A stretch of DNA of 31,322 nucleotides, taken from positions 1-31,322 of the forward strand of contig JAEYHP010000110.1 in NCBI GenBank assembly GCA_023409435.1, in the 5' to 3' direction. Below, piece after piece: positions 22,526 to 29,609 of this stretch. The notes below the pieces were generated by a model that saw only the letters and a list, made by a program, of their open reading frames with translations, was not told the origin of the DNA and searched no databases. This DNA comes from Bacillota bacterium. Lineage in GTDB: Bacteria > Bacillota > Clostridia > Christensenellales > CAG-138. A program made the translations under genes and the position numbers. The stretch's first letter is position 1; the number at the start of each line of letters is the position of its first letter.

Positions 22526-23800
22526 ATGAACGAGCTGATCAGCGAAAAATATCTTGCAATCCTTCAGGAGGAATTGGTCCCGGCTCTTGGCTGTACGGAG
22601 CCGATCGCGATCGCTTATGCGGCGGCGAAGGCGAGGGACGTTTTAGGGACGTTCCCTTCCTATATAAAGGTTTCCTGCAGCGGCAACATCATTAAGAATG
22701 TAAAAAGCGTGGTTGTGCCCAACACGGGCGGGTTAAAGGGAATCGAAGTCAGCGCTTTGGCGGGGGCGGTCGGCGGAAACGCCGATTATGGGATGGAGGT
22801 CCTGTCCCATCTAAATAGGCGGCACGCGCAGAAAGTATCCGAGCTTTTACAGAAGGGCATTTGCGAAGTATCGGCGCTGGATACCAACAAGACGCTGCAT
22901 ATCATCGTCGAGGTCTTTGCAAATCAGGAGACCGCCAAAGTGGAAGTGCAGTACTTCCATACCAACATCGTCAGAATAGAAAAGAACGGCGAGAGTATAT
23001 ACGAGAAACCTGCGTTAACGGGAAGCTATTTGGGAAAACTGACCGACCGAAGCGTTTTAAATGTTGACGATATTTCTGAGTTTGCCGAAACGGTAGAGCT
23101 TGCAAAGGTCAGGCATCTGTTGGAACAGCAAATCAAGAATAACATGGCGATCGCCTGGGAAGGGCTAAAGGGCCAATACGGAGTGGATATCGGCAATACC
23201 TTGCTTCACGGTAGCCAAGATAGCGTGTTCACTAAAATGAAAGCGTATACCGCTTCCGCCTCCGAGGCGCGTATGGGCGGCTCGGAGCTTCCCGTCACCA
23301 CGAATTCGGGGAGCGGCAACCAGGGTATCGCTTCCTCGGTGCCCGTTATTGTGTATGCGCGGGAAAAGGGGGTACCCGAGGAACGCCTGCTCCGGGCGCT
23401 TGTACTGTCCAACTTGCTGACCATCCATCAAAAGACTTTGATCGGACGGCTTTCGGCTTTCTGCGGGGTGGTGAGCGCCTCCTGCGCCAGCGGCGCCGCA
23501 ATCACATATTTGGCGGGCGGAAGCCTTGATCAGGTTAAAATGACAATCACCAACACGCTGGCCAATGTTTCGGGCATCGTCTGCGACGGCGCAAAACCTT
23601 CCTGTGGCATTAAGATCGCCGCGAGCCTTGACGCGGCCATTATGGCGCACTTGCTGGCGATGAACAACCGGGCCTATCTCCCCGGCGACGGGCTAGTGAA
23701 AGCCGATATAGAGGATACGATCTCCTCGGTGGGAAGAATGGCGCGTGACGGCATGAAAGAGACCGATAAACAAATTCTTACAATCATGCTGGAATGCTGA
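22526..23800 (+). CDS. cyuA: L-cysteine desulfidase family protein (UPF0597/YhaM)
   Basis: A 424-residue protein of the UPF0597/L-cysteine desulfidase family, which degrades cysteine to pyruvate, ammonia and sulfide using a 4Fe-4S cluster. Cys23 in the PALGCTEPIAIAYAAA motif corresponds to the catalytic Cys25 of the archaeal enzyme. Cys314, Cys354 and Cys361 match the cluster ligands in spacing (40 and 7 residues apart). Other family blocks are VVVPNTGGLKGIEVSALAG and PVTTNSGSGNQGI. An ATG at 22514 is also in frame, but GGGAG (22516-22520) lies 5 bases before the ATG at 22526. The gene is followed 45 bases later by a GNAT gene in the same unit. Some relatives act on serine, so substrate choice is inferred. 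Confidence 0.92.
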   Translation: MNELISEKYLAILQEELVPALGCTEPIAIAYAAAKARDVLGTFPSYIKVSCSGNIIKNVKSVVVPNTGGLKGIEVSALAGAVGGNADYGMEVLSHLNRRHAQKVSELLQKGICEVSALDTNKTLHIIVEVFANQETAKVEVQYFHTNIVRIEKNGESIYEKPALTGSYLGKLTDRSVLNVDDISEFAETVELAKVRHLLEQQIKNNMAIAWEGLKGQYGVDIGNTLLHGSQDSVFTKMKAYTASASEARMGGSELPVTTNSGSGNQGIASSVPVIVYAREKGVPEERLLRALVLSNLLTIHQKTLIGRLSAFCGVVSASCASGAAITYLAGGSLDQVKMTITNTLANVSGIVCDGAKPSCGIKIAASLDAAIMAHLLAMNNRAYLPGDGLVKADIEDTISSVGRMARDGMKETDKQILTIMLEC

Positions 23801-23845
23801 CTGCATAAAAAGAAAATGTCAGTGTCATAACAGATTGGAGGACCC

Positions 23846-24391
23846 ATGCTTATTCCAGAGCGTAGTTTTACTTCCGGGGATTTCACCTATACCATCCGTA
23901 ACGCAAAAGGGACCGACGCCAAGGCGTTGTCCGAACTGCGCTTACGTATCGACGGGGAAACAGAAAATCTGGACCGGGAACCGGGCGAGGCGTATATGGA
24001 TGAAGCCGTGTTCCAGGTTCGTATTCGGGAGGACGCGGAACAGCCTCGCAGCCTGTTCCTGGTGGTGGAGGCGGGAGGTTCTCTGGTTGGATTTTGCAGG
24101 TGCCAGGGAAGCGCACTTAAACGGTTCTCACACCGCGTGGAATTTGGTATATGCATCTTAAAAGCGTACTGGGGGTACGGCATAGGTAAGGCGTTGCTCG
24201 CGCAATCGGTTGCTTGGGCAGACGCGAACGGGATAAAGAAAATGATGCTTTCTGTCTTGGAGACAAATACGAAAGCAATTGCATTATACGAACGTCTTGG
24301 GTTTATGGTGGAGGGCACGCTGAAAAAGGACAGGCTCCTTTCAGACGGCAACTATTACGATACCATCATAATGGGACGGGTGCAGGACTAA
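23846..24391 (+). CDS. GNAT family N-acetyltransferase
   Basis: A 181-residue acetyltransferase of the GNAT fold that transfers acetyl from acetyl-CoA to an amine. The acetyl-CoA loop is in ILKAYWGYGIGKALLAQSVAWA (motif A, with the GYGIGKA core), and motif B is VLETNTKAIALYERLGFMVEGTLKKD. The N-terminus YTIRNAKGTDAKALSELR is typical. The C-terminal part resembles the RimJ/ribosomal and spermidine-type subgroup, but the acceptor is unknown. A TTGGAGG site precedes the ATG. It follows the cysteine-desulfidase gene by 45 bases and ends right before a strong terminator, so the two form an operon. Confidence 0.92.
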   Translation: MLIPERSFTSGDFTYTIRNAKGTDAKALSELRLRIDGETENLDREPGEAYMDEAVFQVRIREDAEQPRSLFLVVEAGGSLVGFCRCQGSALKRFSHRVEFGICILKAYWGYGIGKALLAQSVAWADANGIKKMMLSVLETNTKAIALYERLGFMVEGTLKKDRLLSDGNYYDTIIMGRVQD

Positions 24392-24404
24392 GCAAATATC
24401 AAAC

Positions 24405-24435
24405 AAAAAGCTGTGCCCGCCATGCACAGCTTTTT
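24405..24435. terminator. Bidirectional terminator between GNAT and PII genes
   Basis: AAAAAGCTGTGC (24405-24416) and GCACAGCTTTTT (24424-24435) form a 12-bp stem with a 7-base loop. The A- and T-runs allow termination from both sides; the GNAT gene (plus) and the PII gene (minus) converge here. Confidence 0.9.
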
Positions 24436-24455
24436 GGTGGATTGAAACTCAGAAT

Positions 24456-24794
24456 TTACAGCGCGTCGTCTCCCTTTTCCCCGGTACGGATACGGATCGC
24501 TTCTTCCACATTGTAGACGAATATCTTGCCGTCGCCAATGCTTCCGGTCTGCGCCGTCTTTAAAATGACGTCTATAATTTTCTCTACCTCGCTGTCATGC
24601 ACGACCGCCTCAATTTTGATTTTGGGCAGCAGGTTGACCCCGGTCTGCACGCCCCGATAGAACTGCTTTTGCCCCTTCTGGTTTCCGTGGCCGAGTACCT
24701 GAGAAATCGTAATGCCTTTTACGCCGCTGGCGTTCAGGGCCTCCTTGATTTCATCGAACATTTCCGGCTTCACAACGGCTTCTATCTTTTTCAT
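24456..24794 (-). CDS. glnK: PII-family nitrogen regulatory protein
   Basis: A 112-residue PII signalling protein that binds ATP/ADP and 2-oxoglutarate and blocks or opens the ammonium channel. It begins MKKIEAVVKPEMFDEIKEAL. The T-loop spans about residues 37-55 (GNQKGQKQFYRGVQTGVNLL), and the C-terminal nucleotide-binding segment is TGSIGDGKIFVYNVEEAIRIRTGEKGDDAL, matching the GlnB/GlnK signature. Tyr46 is present, but the residue uridylylated in enterobacteria, Tyr51, is Thr here, and position 49 is Val. Covalent modification at those sites is therefore not possible. A TAGGAGG site lies before the ATG. It lies 87 bases downstream of amt, which strongly supports a GlnK-type role. Confidence 0.94.
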   Translation of the reverse strand: MKKIEAVVKPEMFDEIKEALNASGVKGITISQVLGHGNQKGQKQFYRGVQTGVNLLPKIKIEAVVHDSEVEKIIDVILKTAQTGSIGDGKIFVYNVEEAIRIRTGEKGDDAL

Positions 24795-24848
24795 TTTGCC
24801 AGCCTCCTATATTGAAATTCGTATCGGTAGTTAAAAGATTCCAATTAG

Positions 24849-24877
24849 AGCATATTCCAAGTGCGTGAAAGACGCAA
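24849..24877 (-). promoter_or_regulatory. Candidate internal promoter for the PII gene
   Basis: On the minus strand TTGCGT (24877-24872) and TATGCT (24854-24849) are 17 bases apart, in the gap between amt and the PII gene. Both boxes deviate from consensus. It may give extra transcription of the PII gene independent of the leader upstream of the operon. Confidence 0.3.
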
Positions 24878-24881
24878 TGTC

Positions 24882-26441
24882 CTATAAGCTCAGATCCTGC
24901 TTTTTCAGCTGTTTGACGGGCGCATTGTCCGAAGAGTAGGAATCAAGCTCGGTCTTGAGTACCTGAAAATCCGGATAACCGTAAGCGCCCATTTCCTCAA
25001 GGTCCACGCCTTCAAGTTCCACCTTGGCGGGTACCCGGATGCCATGTACTTTATCCAGCAGCTTGAACCAGAGATAGGAGAAGCCGAAGCCATATACGAC
25101 GAGTACGGCGATCGTGATCAGCTGCGCCACAAACTGCCCCGCATCCCCGTAGAACAGGCCGCGCACGTTGCCCGCGACGCCGTTCACGCCGTCGCCATAG
25201 GTGCCGTCCGCAAACAGGCCCAGAGCCAACACGCCCCAGCAGCCGTTCACGCAGTGTACGGAGACCGCGCCAACCGGGTCGTCTATTTTGAGCTTGTTTT
25301 CAACAAAGGAAACGCTCACGCAAACCAGCAGGCCGCCGACAAGGCCAATGATGCATGCGACGATTCCGTTTACAAAGGCGCAGGGTGCGGTAATCGCCAC
25401 AAGGCCTGCAAGCGCGCCGTTCGCTGTCATGGAAGGATCGGGCTTGCCAAATTTGATCCACATATAAAGCATGGCCGCAAGCCCGCCGATCGCACCCGCG
25501 ATCATGGTGTTCGTGGCGACCACGGCAGCACGGAAGTCCCCCGCATTGAGAGTGGAGCCGGCGTTGAAGGAGAACCAGCAGAAGAACAGGATGATTGTGC
25601 CGACAATCGCCATCGGGATATGGTGGCCGGGGAAGGCGCGCGAGGTGCCGTCCTTTTTGAACTTGCCAATTCTCGGCCCCAGAACAATTGCCCCCGCAAG
25701 CGCCATCATGCCGCCCATGGAATGGACTACGGCGGAGCCCGCAAAGTCCACCGCGCCGTGCCCAAGCCCGAAATACTTGCCCAGCGTGGCGAGCCAGCCG
25801 CCGCCCCAGAGCCAGTTGCCGAACAGCGGATAATAGATCATGGAAACGAAGAAGGAGGAAATGACAACGGCGGAATATTTCACGCGTTCCGCCATGGCGC
25901 CGGTGGGGATGGTGCAGGTGGTATCCATAAACACCATCTGGAAGAAGAACAACAAATAGATGCCCGCGTCATACACTCCGGAGAGCGCAAAGCCCTTGTA
26001 TCCCAGAATGCCGCCAAAACCCGGGATGGAAAGCAGGGAGTCTAAAACCGAGCCGCCCGTGCCCAGGCCCGCGGCGCCGCCGGAGCCGCCGAACTGCAGC
26101 GCAAAGCCAACCAGGAAATAGCCGATCGCGCCCACCAGGAATACCATGAAGTTCATGGTGATGGTGTGCGCCGCGTTCTTGCCGCGGCAAAAGCCTGTTT
26201 CTACCATGGCGAAACCGCACTGGAAGAAGAATACCATGAACCCTGTGATCATCACCCACACGAAATTCGCGCTGTATTGTGCGCGGCTCACGGCAACGGC
26301 GACGTCTCCTATCGTCTCATTTCCCGTAGCGGACGCATAGGATGCGCCTGTGGGGTCGGCTGCGGCCAAAGCAGGCTGCGCAAGCGACAAAATAAGCAAG
26401 AGCCCAAGCAAGATTGTGAGAAACCGGACGCCTTTTTTCAT
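24882..26441 (-). CDS. amt: Ammonium transporter
   Basis: A 519-residue Amt/MEP channel that imports ammonium. A cleavable N-terminal signal-like segment (LTILLGLLLILSLAQPALA) precedes eleven expected membrane segments. The pore twin histidines are His240 (SAVVHSMGG) and His396 (VSVHCVNGCWG). Other family marks are FQCGFAMVETGFCRGKNA near residue 75, TTCTIPTGAMAERVKYSA near 175 and FCWFSFNAGSTL near 288. The extension past about residue 460 is long and polar (VELEGVDLEEMGAYGYPDFQ, then a ~25-residue tail). Its end motif is common in Amt proteins of this type and may contact the PII protein. It is transcribed with the small membrane protein upstream (28-base gap) and the PII gene downstream. 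Confidence 0.96.
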   Translation of the reverse strand: MKKGVRFLTILLGLLLILSLAQPALAAADPTGASYASATGNETIGDVAVAVSRAQYSANFVWVMITGFMVFFFQCGFAMVETGFCRGKNAAHTITMNFMVFLVGAIGYFLVGFALQFGGSGGAAGLGTGGSVLDSLLSIPGFGGILGYKGFALSGVYDAGIYLLFFFQMVFMDTTCTIPTGAMAERVKYSAVVISSFFVSMIYYPLFGNWLWGGGWLATLGKYFGLGHGAVDFAGSAVVHSMGGMMALAGAIVLGPRIGKFKKDGTSRAFPGHHIPMAIVGTIILFFCWFSFNAGSTLNAGDFRAAVVATNTMIAGAIGGLAAMLYMWIKFGKPDPSMTANGALAGLVAITAPCAFVNGIVACIIGLVGGLLVCVSVSFVENKLKIDDPVGAVSVHCVNGCWGVLALGLFADGTYGDGVNGVAGNVRGLFYGDAGQFVAQLITIAVLVVYGFGFSYLWFKLLDKVHGIRVPAKVELEGVDLEEMGAYGYPDFQVLKTELDSYSSDNAPVKQLKKQDLSL

Positions 26442-26469
26442 AAATGATACCCCCTAAATATATTTGGAA

Positions 26470-26751
26470 TTAAACCGCCTTGCTTCGCTTGAAGTTTCCC
26501 CAGGAGAAGACGGACCCCGACTTTAATACTTCCCGGCCCAGCTTAATGACCGAAAGAAGGTACCGTAAGCCCAGGAACGCCGCCATCGCCCCGAACACGG
26601 CGCCCGGTACCCGGGCGCCCAACACGGGGAGGGTCGTATTGTGAATAACGCTGATTACGCCAAATATCAGCCCCGAAATCAGGATGCCGGAAGCTACCAG
26701 AAACAGAACGCCTAGGCTGATGAGTTTGTTTGTGTGCTGTGATTTTTTCAT
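26470..26751 (-). CDS. Small two-helix membrane protein upstream of amt
   Basis: A 93-residue protein with two clear hydrophobic segments (LISLGVLFLVASGILISGLIFGVISVI and a second near VPGAVFGAMAAFLGLRYLLSVI) and a basic, soluble C-terminus (SWGNFKRSKAV). I do not recognise the family. The start is well supported: AAAGGAG lies 9 bases before the ATG. It is the first gene of the operon, 28 bases ahead of amt, and sits just behind a leader with an intrinsic terminator. A role as accessory or regulatory subunit of the ammonium channel is an inference from position only. Confidence 0.8.
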   Translation of the reverse strand: MKKSQHTNKLISLGVLFLVASGILISGLIFGVISVIHNTTLPVLGARVPGAVFGAMAAFLGLRYLLSVIKLGREVLKSGSVFSWGNFKRSKAV

Positions 26752-26952
26752 GCAATAACACTCCTTTCGCTGCCTGCCTGTTTAACAAAAAAGGCGCCAA
26801 ATCCATGAGCTATGGATTTGGCGCCTTTGCCTCTTTTACCGCCTGCCATGCAGGCCTTTAGAGAACAATATTAAAAATTAAAGCGGTAAAATCACACCCT
26901 GATTTTACCGCGTCATTGCTTGCTATTCGATTTTAATTGAATTGAATTGAAT
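26752..26952 (-). promoter_or_regulatory. Structured leader (candidate attenuator) of the amt operon
   Basis: Read on the minus strand, the ~200-base leader holds hairpin A, hairpin B and a terminator hairpin C. Hairpin A is a 12-bp perfect stem (26911-26900 with 26894-26883, loop of 5) followed by a T-rich tract. Hairpin B pairs GCCTGC with GCAGGC (26855-26841). Hairpin C lies at 26828-26790. The motif GCGGTAAAA occurs in the 5' arm of hairpin A (26911-26903) and again at 26842-26834; the 3' arm of A can pair with either copy. A GCAGGC at 26777-26772, after the terminator, could pair with the 5' arm of hairpin B. This suggests alternative folds. It matches no riboswitch class I recognise. 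Confidence 0.6.
26787..26828 (-). terminator. Intrinsic terminator inside the amt operon leader
   Basis: On the minus strand a 17-bp perfect stem (26828-26812 with 26806-26790) and a 5-base loop are followed by six T (26792-26787). No minus-strand gene lies upstream (the neighbour at 27201 is divergent), so its only role can be to stop transcription from the amt promoter before the first gene, about 35 bases further on. Confidence 0.85.
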
Positions 26953-26958
26953 GGACGT

Positions 26959-26988
26959 ATATTAACACGTCTGATTACCGCGTGTCAA
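26959..26988 (-). promoter_or_regulatory. Promoter of the amt operon with dyad in the spacer
   Basis: On the minus strand TTGACA (26988-26983) and TAATAT (26964-26959) are 18 bases apart. ACACG and CGTGT (26985-26981 and 26969-26965) form an inverted repeat in the spacer that touches both boxes, a possible regulator site. Transcription would begin near 26952. Three tandem ATTGA units (plus strand 26936-26950) follow in the initial transcribed region. Confidence 0.7.
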
Positions 26989-27200
26989 CCAGAAAATGGG
27001 TTAAATTAAGAAATATTTTTATTGAGGAAAAGACTCGAAAGCGGAGTCGATTATACGGCCCAAAACGGGCGGGTTGCGTCCCTTTATACGACATGTTGTG
27101 AATATGATAGCTGGTACAACCTCCTTACATGCATTACAATATCAGTATTTAAGAAATTATCGGCAAGAGAGTCCAAGTTCAAGAGGCAATGGAGGACGCC

Positions 27201-28109
27201 ATGAAGGTTGAAACGCTCCGCACTTCCGCGCCGGAATTCATCGAGTATTGCAAGGCGCACCGGCGCGAGCATGACGAATCCTACCTGGACAATGATGCGT
27301 TAAGCGGGTTTGTTCCGGGCGAAGACAACCCGACATACCTGCTGCGCGGCGGCAGGGGAGAGCTTCTTGGCGTTGTATCGCTGATGCTTGGCGGCGCATT
27401 CCGGAAAAATAAAAAGGGCAGGTTCCGTATCCTGCATGCACGACCCCTTTCTTTTGCGGCGTATTCCGCGCTGTTAAACGCCATAATAAAGGATCTTCCG
27501 GGGATTGAAACCGTCTATCTGTTCCTGCCCGAGGAAAGGGCGGAGGTGGGCGATATCCTTATCCGGCTGGGATTTTTTATTGAACGGTATGCATGGGTAC
27601 TGACCCGGGGCAGGGAAGTCCCCGTTCCCGAGCCGGTATTCCCGGAGGGGTATCGGGTGGAGCGCTTAAGAGTGGGGGCAGACGAACAGCTCTGGTGCGA
27701 TATCTGCAACAGCACGTTTTCGGAGTTTGGCTGGCATACGGAACTGACGCCGGGAATGGTGAAGGCTTCGGAAGAAGCGTACGAAAGGCTTGGCGGCGGG
27801 CTATATATGCTCTGGGATGGAGAAGCGCCGGTCGGCATTTTGAAGATCGAGGCTTTTTCCGATGAAAACAAAGCGGAGATCGGGCCGATTGCGGTACTGC
27901 CGCGGTACCATGGGATGGGGTTGGGCAGGAACCTGCTGCGGTTCGGGCTTAATACGGCATATGCGGCGGGGTTTGAAACTGTAGAGCTTTCCGTAAACGG
28001 GGACAACAACAAAGCCGCCGCGCTGTATGTAAGCGAAGGGTTTGAACAGGATACCCTTATGCTGTGCTATACCAAGCGTTTGGGGAGTCATAAGGCGCGG
28101 CATTTGTAA
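27201..28109 (+). CDS. Tandem GNAT-domain acetyltransferase
   Basis: A 302-residue protein made of two GNAT-like halves, an architecture like that of mycothiol synthase. The N-terminal half (about 1-140) is degenerate: it keeps LLGVVSLMLGG and YSALLNAIIKDLPGIETVYLFLPEERAEVGDILIRLGFFIERYAWVLTRG but lacks a clear acetyl-CoA loop. The C-terminal half (about 150-302) has a full motif A (IAVLPRYHGMGLGRNLLRFGL, with the core HGMGLGRN) and VELSVNGDNNKAAALYVSEGF. The substrate is unknown. The frame also has an ATG at 27189, but GGAGG (27191-27195) lies 5 bases before the ATG at 27201. It is divergent from the amt operon; between them (27001-27200) I see only AT-rich sequence and a short GACTC/GAGTC dyad. 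Confidence 0.9.
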   Translation: MKVETLRTSAPEFIEYCKAHRREHDESYLDNDALSGFVPGEDNPTYLLRGGRGELLGVVSLMLGGAFRKNKKGRFRILHARPLSFAAYSALLNAIIKDLPGIETVYLFLPEERAEVGDILIRLGFFIERYAWVLTRGREVPVPEPVFPEGYRVERLRVGADEQLWCDICNSTFSEFGWHTELTPGMVKASEEAYERLGGGLYMLWDGEAPVGILKIEAFSDENKAEIGPIAVLPRYHGMGLGRNLLRFGLNTAYAAGFETVELSVNGDNNKAAALYVSEGFEQDTLMLCYTKRLGSHKARHL

Positions 28110-28197
28110 CCGTATGCTGTGTTTTGCCGGATGGTGGATAAAGTTCCGCATATTGGATACACATTTTTTGCTACCCTCTTTTTTTTTGCGGATGAAT

Positions 28198-28226
28198 TTG
28201 TTAGAATAGGTTGTGCGCTGTATATA
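28198..28226 (+). promoter_or_regulatory. Promoter of the BMP transporter operon
   Basis: TTGTTA (28198-28203) and TATATA (28221-28226) are 17 bases apart. A second option, TTGTGC at 28211 and TACAAT at 28233 with a 16-base spacer, overlaps it, so the exact start is uncertain. Confidence 0.5.
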
Positions 28227-28279
28227 CATATATACAATGCATACTCGGCAGTACAAAATTGAAGGAGGAGAAATCCAGA

Positions 28280-29428
28280 ATGAAGAAAGTATTTGCCTTA
28301 CTTTTGGCGCTGATGATGGTTGTCGCCGCGGTCGCGTGCACACCGGCACAGCAGCCCGCAACGGAAACCCCCGCGCCGGCAGTGACCGAAGCCCCCGCGC
28401 CGGAAGCGACCCCGGAAGCCACGCCCGAACCCGAAGCGGCAGGCTTTGAAGTTGCCCTTATCACGGATATCGGCACCATCGACGACAAGTCGTTCAACCA
28501 GGGCGCGTGGGAAGGCGTTGAAGCCTACGCCAAAGCCAACAGCAAGACCTACAAGTACTATCAGCCCACCGAGCAGTCCAACGACGCGTATCTTGCCCAG
28601 ATCGAGATCGCTGTTCAGAACGGCGCAAAAGTCATCGTGACTCCGGGCTTCCTGTTTGAAACCCCCATATTCATCGCGCAGGACCAGTATCCTGACGTTA
28701 CCTTCATTCTGCTGGACGGCGCGCCCCACAGCGCAGATTATGCCGAGTACCGCACCAACAAGAACGTTGTCGGCGTTACTTATGCCGAGCATGAATCCGG
28801 TTACCTTGCCGGCTATGCTGCTGTGAAGGATGGCAACACCAAGCTGGGCTTCATGGGCGGTATGGCGGTTCCCGCGGTTGTTCGCTTTGGCTATGGCTTT
28901 GCGCAGGGCGCAAATGACGCCGCGAAGGAACTGGGCGTTGACGTTGAGTTGATGTACCACTACACCGGCGGCTTTGAAGCCACCCCCGAAGCGCAGGCCC
29001 TTGCTGCTTCCTGGTACAATGCCGGCACCGAAGTCATCTTCGCCTGCGGCGGCGCTGTGGGCTTCTCTGTTTTCGCGGCTGCTGAAGCTGCGGGCGCAAA
29101 GAGCATCGGCGTTGACGTTGACCAGTCCGGCGAAAGCGCCACCGTTATCACCTCTGCGATGAAGTCTCTGGCGCCGGGCGTCGAGATGCTCATCAAGCAG
29201 TACTATGACGGCACGTTCCCCGGTGGCCAGGGTCTCGTGTTGGATGCTTCCAACAATTCCGTCGGCCTGCCGTTCGCCTCTTCCAAGTTCGCTACCTTCA
29301 CGCAGGCGGATTATGACGCCCTGTTTGCGAAGATCGCGGCCAAGGGAATTACCATCCTCAAGGATGACGCTGCGGAAAGCGCAGATCAGCTCGAGCTTTC
29401 CAATGTGAAGGTTTCTGTCGTCGAATAA
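28280..29428 (+). CDS. BMP family ABC transporter substrate-binding lipoprotein
   Basis: A 382-residue binding protein of the BMP/Med/PnrA family, which captures nucleosides or related compounds at the cell surface. The signal peptide (KKVFALLLALMMVVAAVAC) ends in a lipobox-like AVAC with Cys20 as the predicted lipid anchor. A Pro/Ala/Glu/Thr-rich linker spans about residues 22-54 (repeats of the PEATPE type). The fold then begins FEVALITDIGTIDDKSFNQGAWEG, the family signature. Later blocks are GVTYAEHESGYLAGYAAV, GFMGGMAVPAVVRFGYGFAQGA, EVIFACGGAVGFSVF and SIGVDVDQSGE. The frame extends upstream, but ATG 28280 has GGAGGAG 9 bases before it. It is followed by a terminator and then its ATPase. 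Confidence 0.95.
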   Translation: MKKVFALLLALMMVVAAVACTPAQQPATETPAPAVTEAPAPEATPEATPEPEAAGFEVALITDIGTIDDKSFNQGAWEGVEAYAKANSKTYKYYQPTEQSNDAYLAQIEIAVQNGAKVIVTPGFLFETPIFIAQDQYPDVTFILLDGAPHSADYAEYRTNKNVVGVTYAEHESGYLAGYAAVKDGNTKLGFMGGMAVPAVVRFGYGFAQGANDAAKELGVDVELMYHYTGGFEATPEAQALAASWYNAGTEVIFACGGAVGFSVFAAAEAAGAKSIGVDVDQSGESATVITSAMKSLAPGVEMLIKQYYDGTFPGGQGLVLDASNNSVGLPFASSKFATFTQADYDALFAKIAAKGITILKDDAAESADQLELSNVKVSVVE

Positions 29429-29441
29429 CCCTAATTGCTCT

Positions 29442-29481
29442 AAAGAGGCAGGCAGGCCAGAATCTGCCTGCCTCTTTTTTT
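29442..29481 (+). terminator. Terminator between the binding protein and the ATPase
   Basis: AAAGAGGCAGGCAG (29442-29455) pairs with CTGCCTGCCTCTTT (29464-29477) around an 8-base loop and runs into T7 up to 29481. Located inside the transporter gene cluster, it would make the binding protein more abundant than the membrane complex. Confidence 0.9.
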
Positions 29482-29525
29482 CAGTTGGCCTGATAGTTTT
29501 TGTTTATTCTTTGTTCATATTCCGG

Positions 29526-29573
29526 TATAATTAGAACATGTCATGTATTTATTCTTCGAATGAACAGTTCGAA
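29526..29573 (+). promoter_or_regulatory. -10 box and paired TTCGAA sites before the BMP ATPase
   Basis: A perfect TATAAT (29526-29531) with a weak -35 (TTTATT at 29503, 17-base spacer) suggests a second promoter after the terminator. Downstream, two identical TTCGAA hexamers (29555-29560 and 29568-29573) are 7 bases apart and frame GAACAGTTC (29562-29570). They may be a regulator site. Confidence 0.45.
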
Positions 29574-29609
29574 TAAATCAACACACATATATAGAGTAGG
29601 AGTGACGGC

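Noticed and set aside
25044..26045. A 333-codon plus-strand open frame opposite amt
   Set aside because: It is antisense to a clear Amt gene, is rich in Arg, His and Ala as expected from a GC-biased shadow frame, and has no ribosome binding site.
26883..26911. Hairpin A in the amt leader as a terminator of a plus-strand gene
   Set aside because: No plus-strand gene lies upstream; on the minus strand the T-tract is broken, so it fits a regulatory stem in the leader better than a simple terminator.
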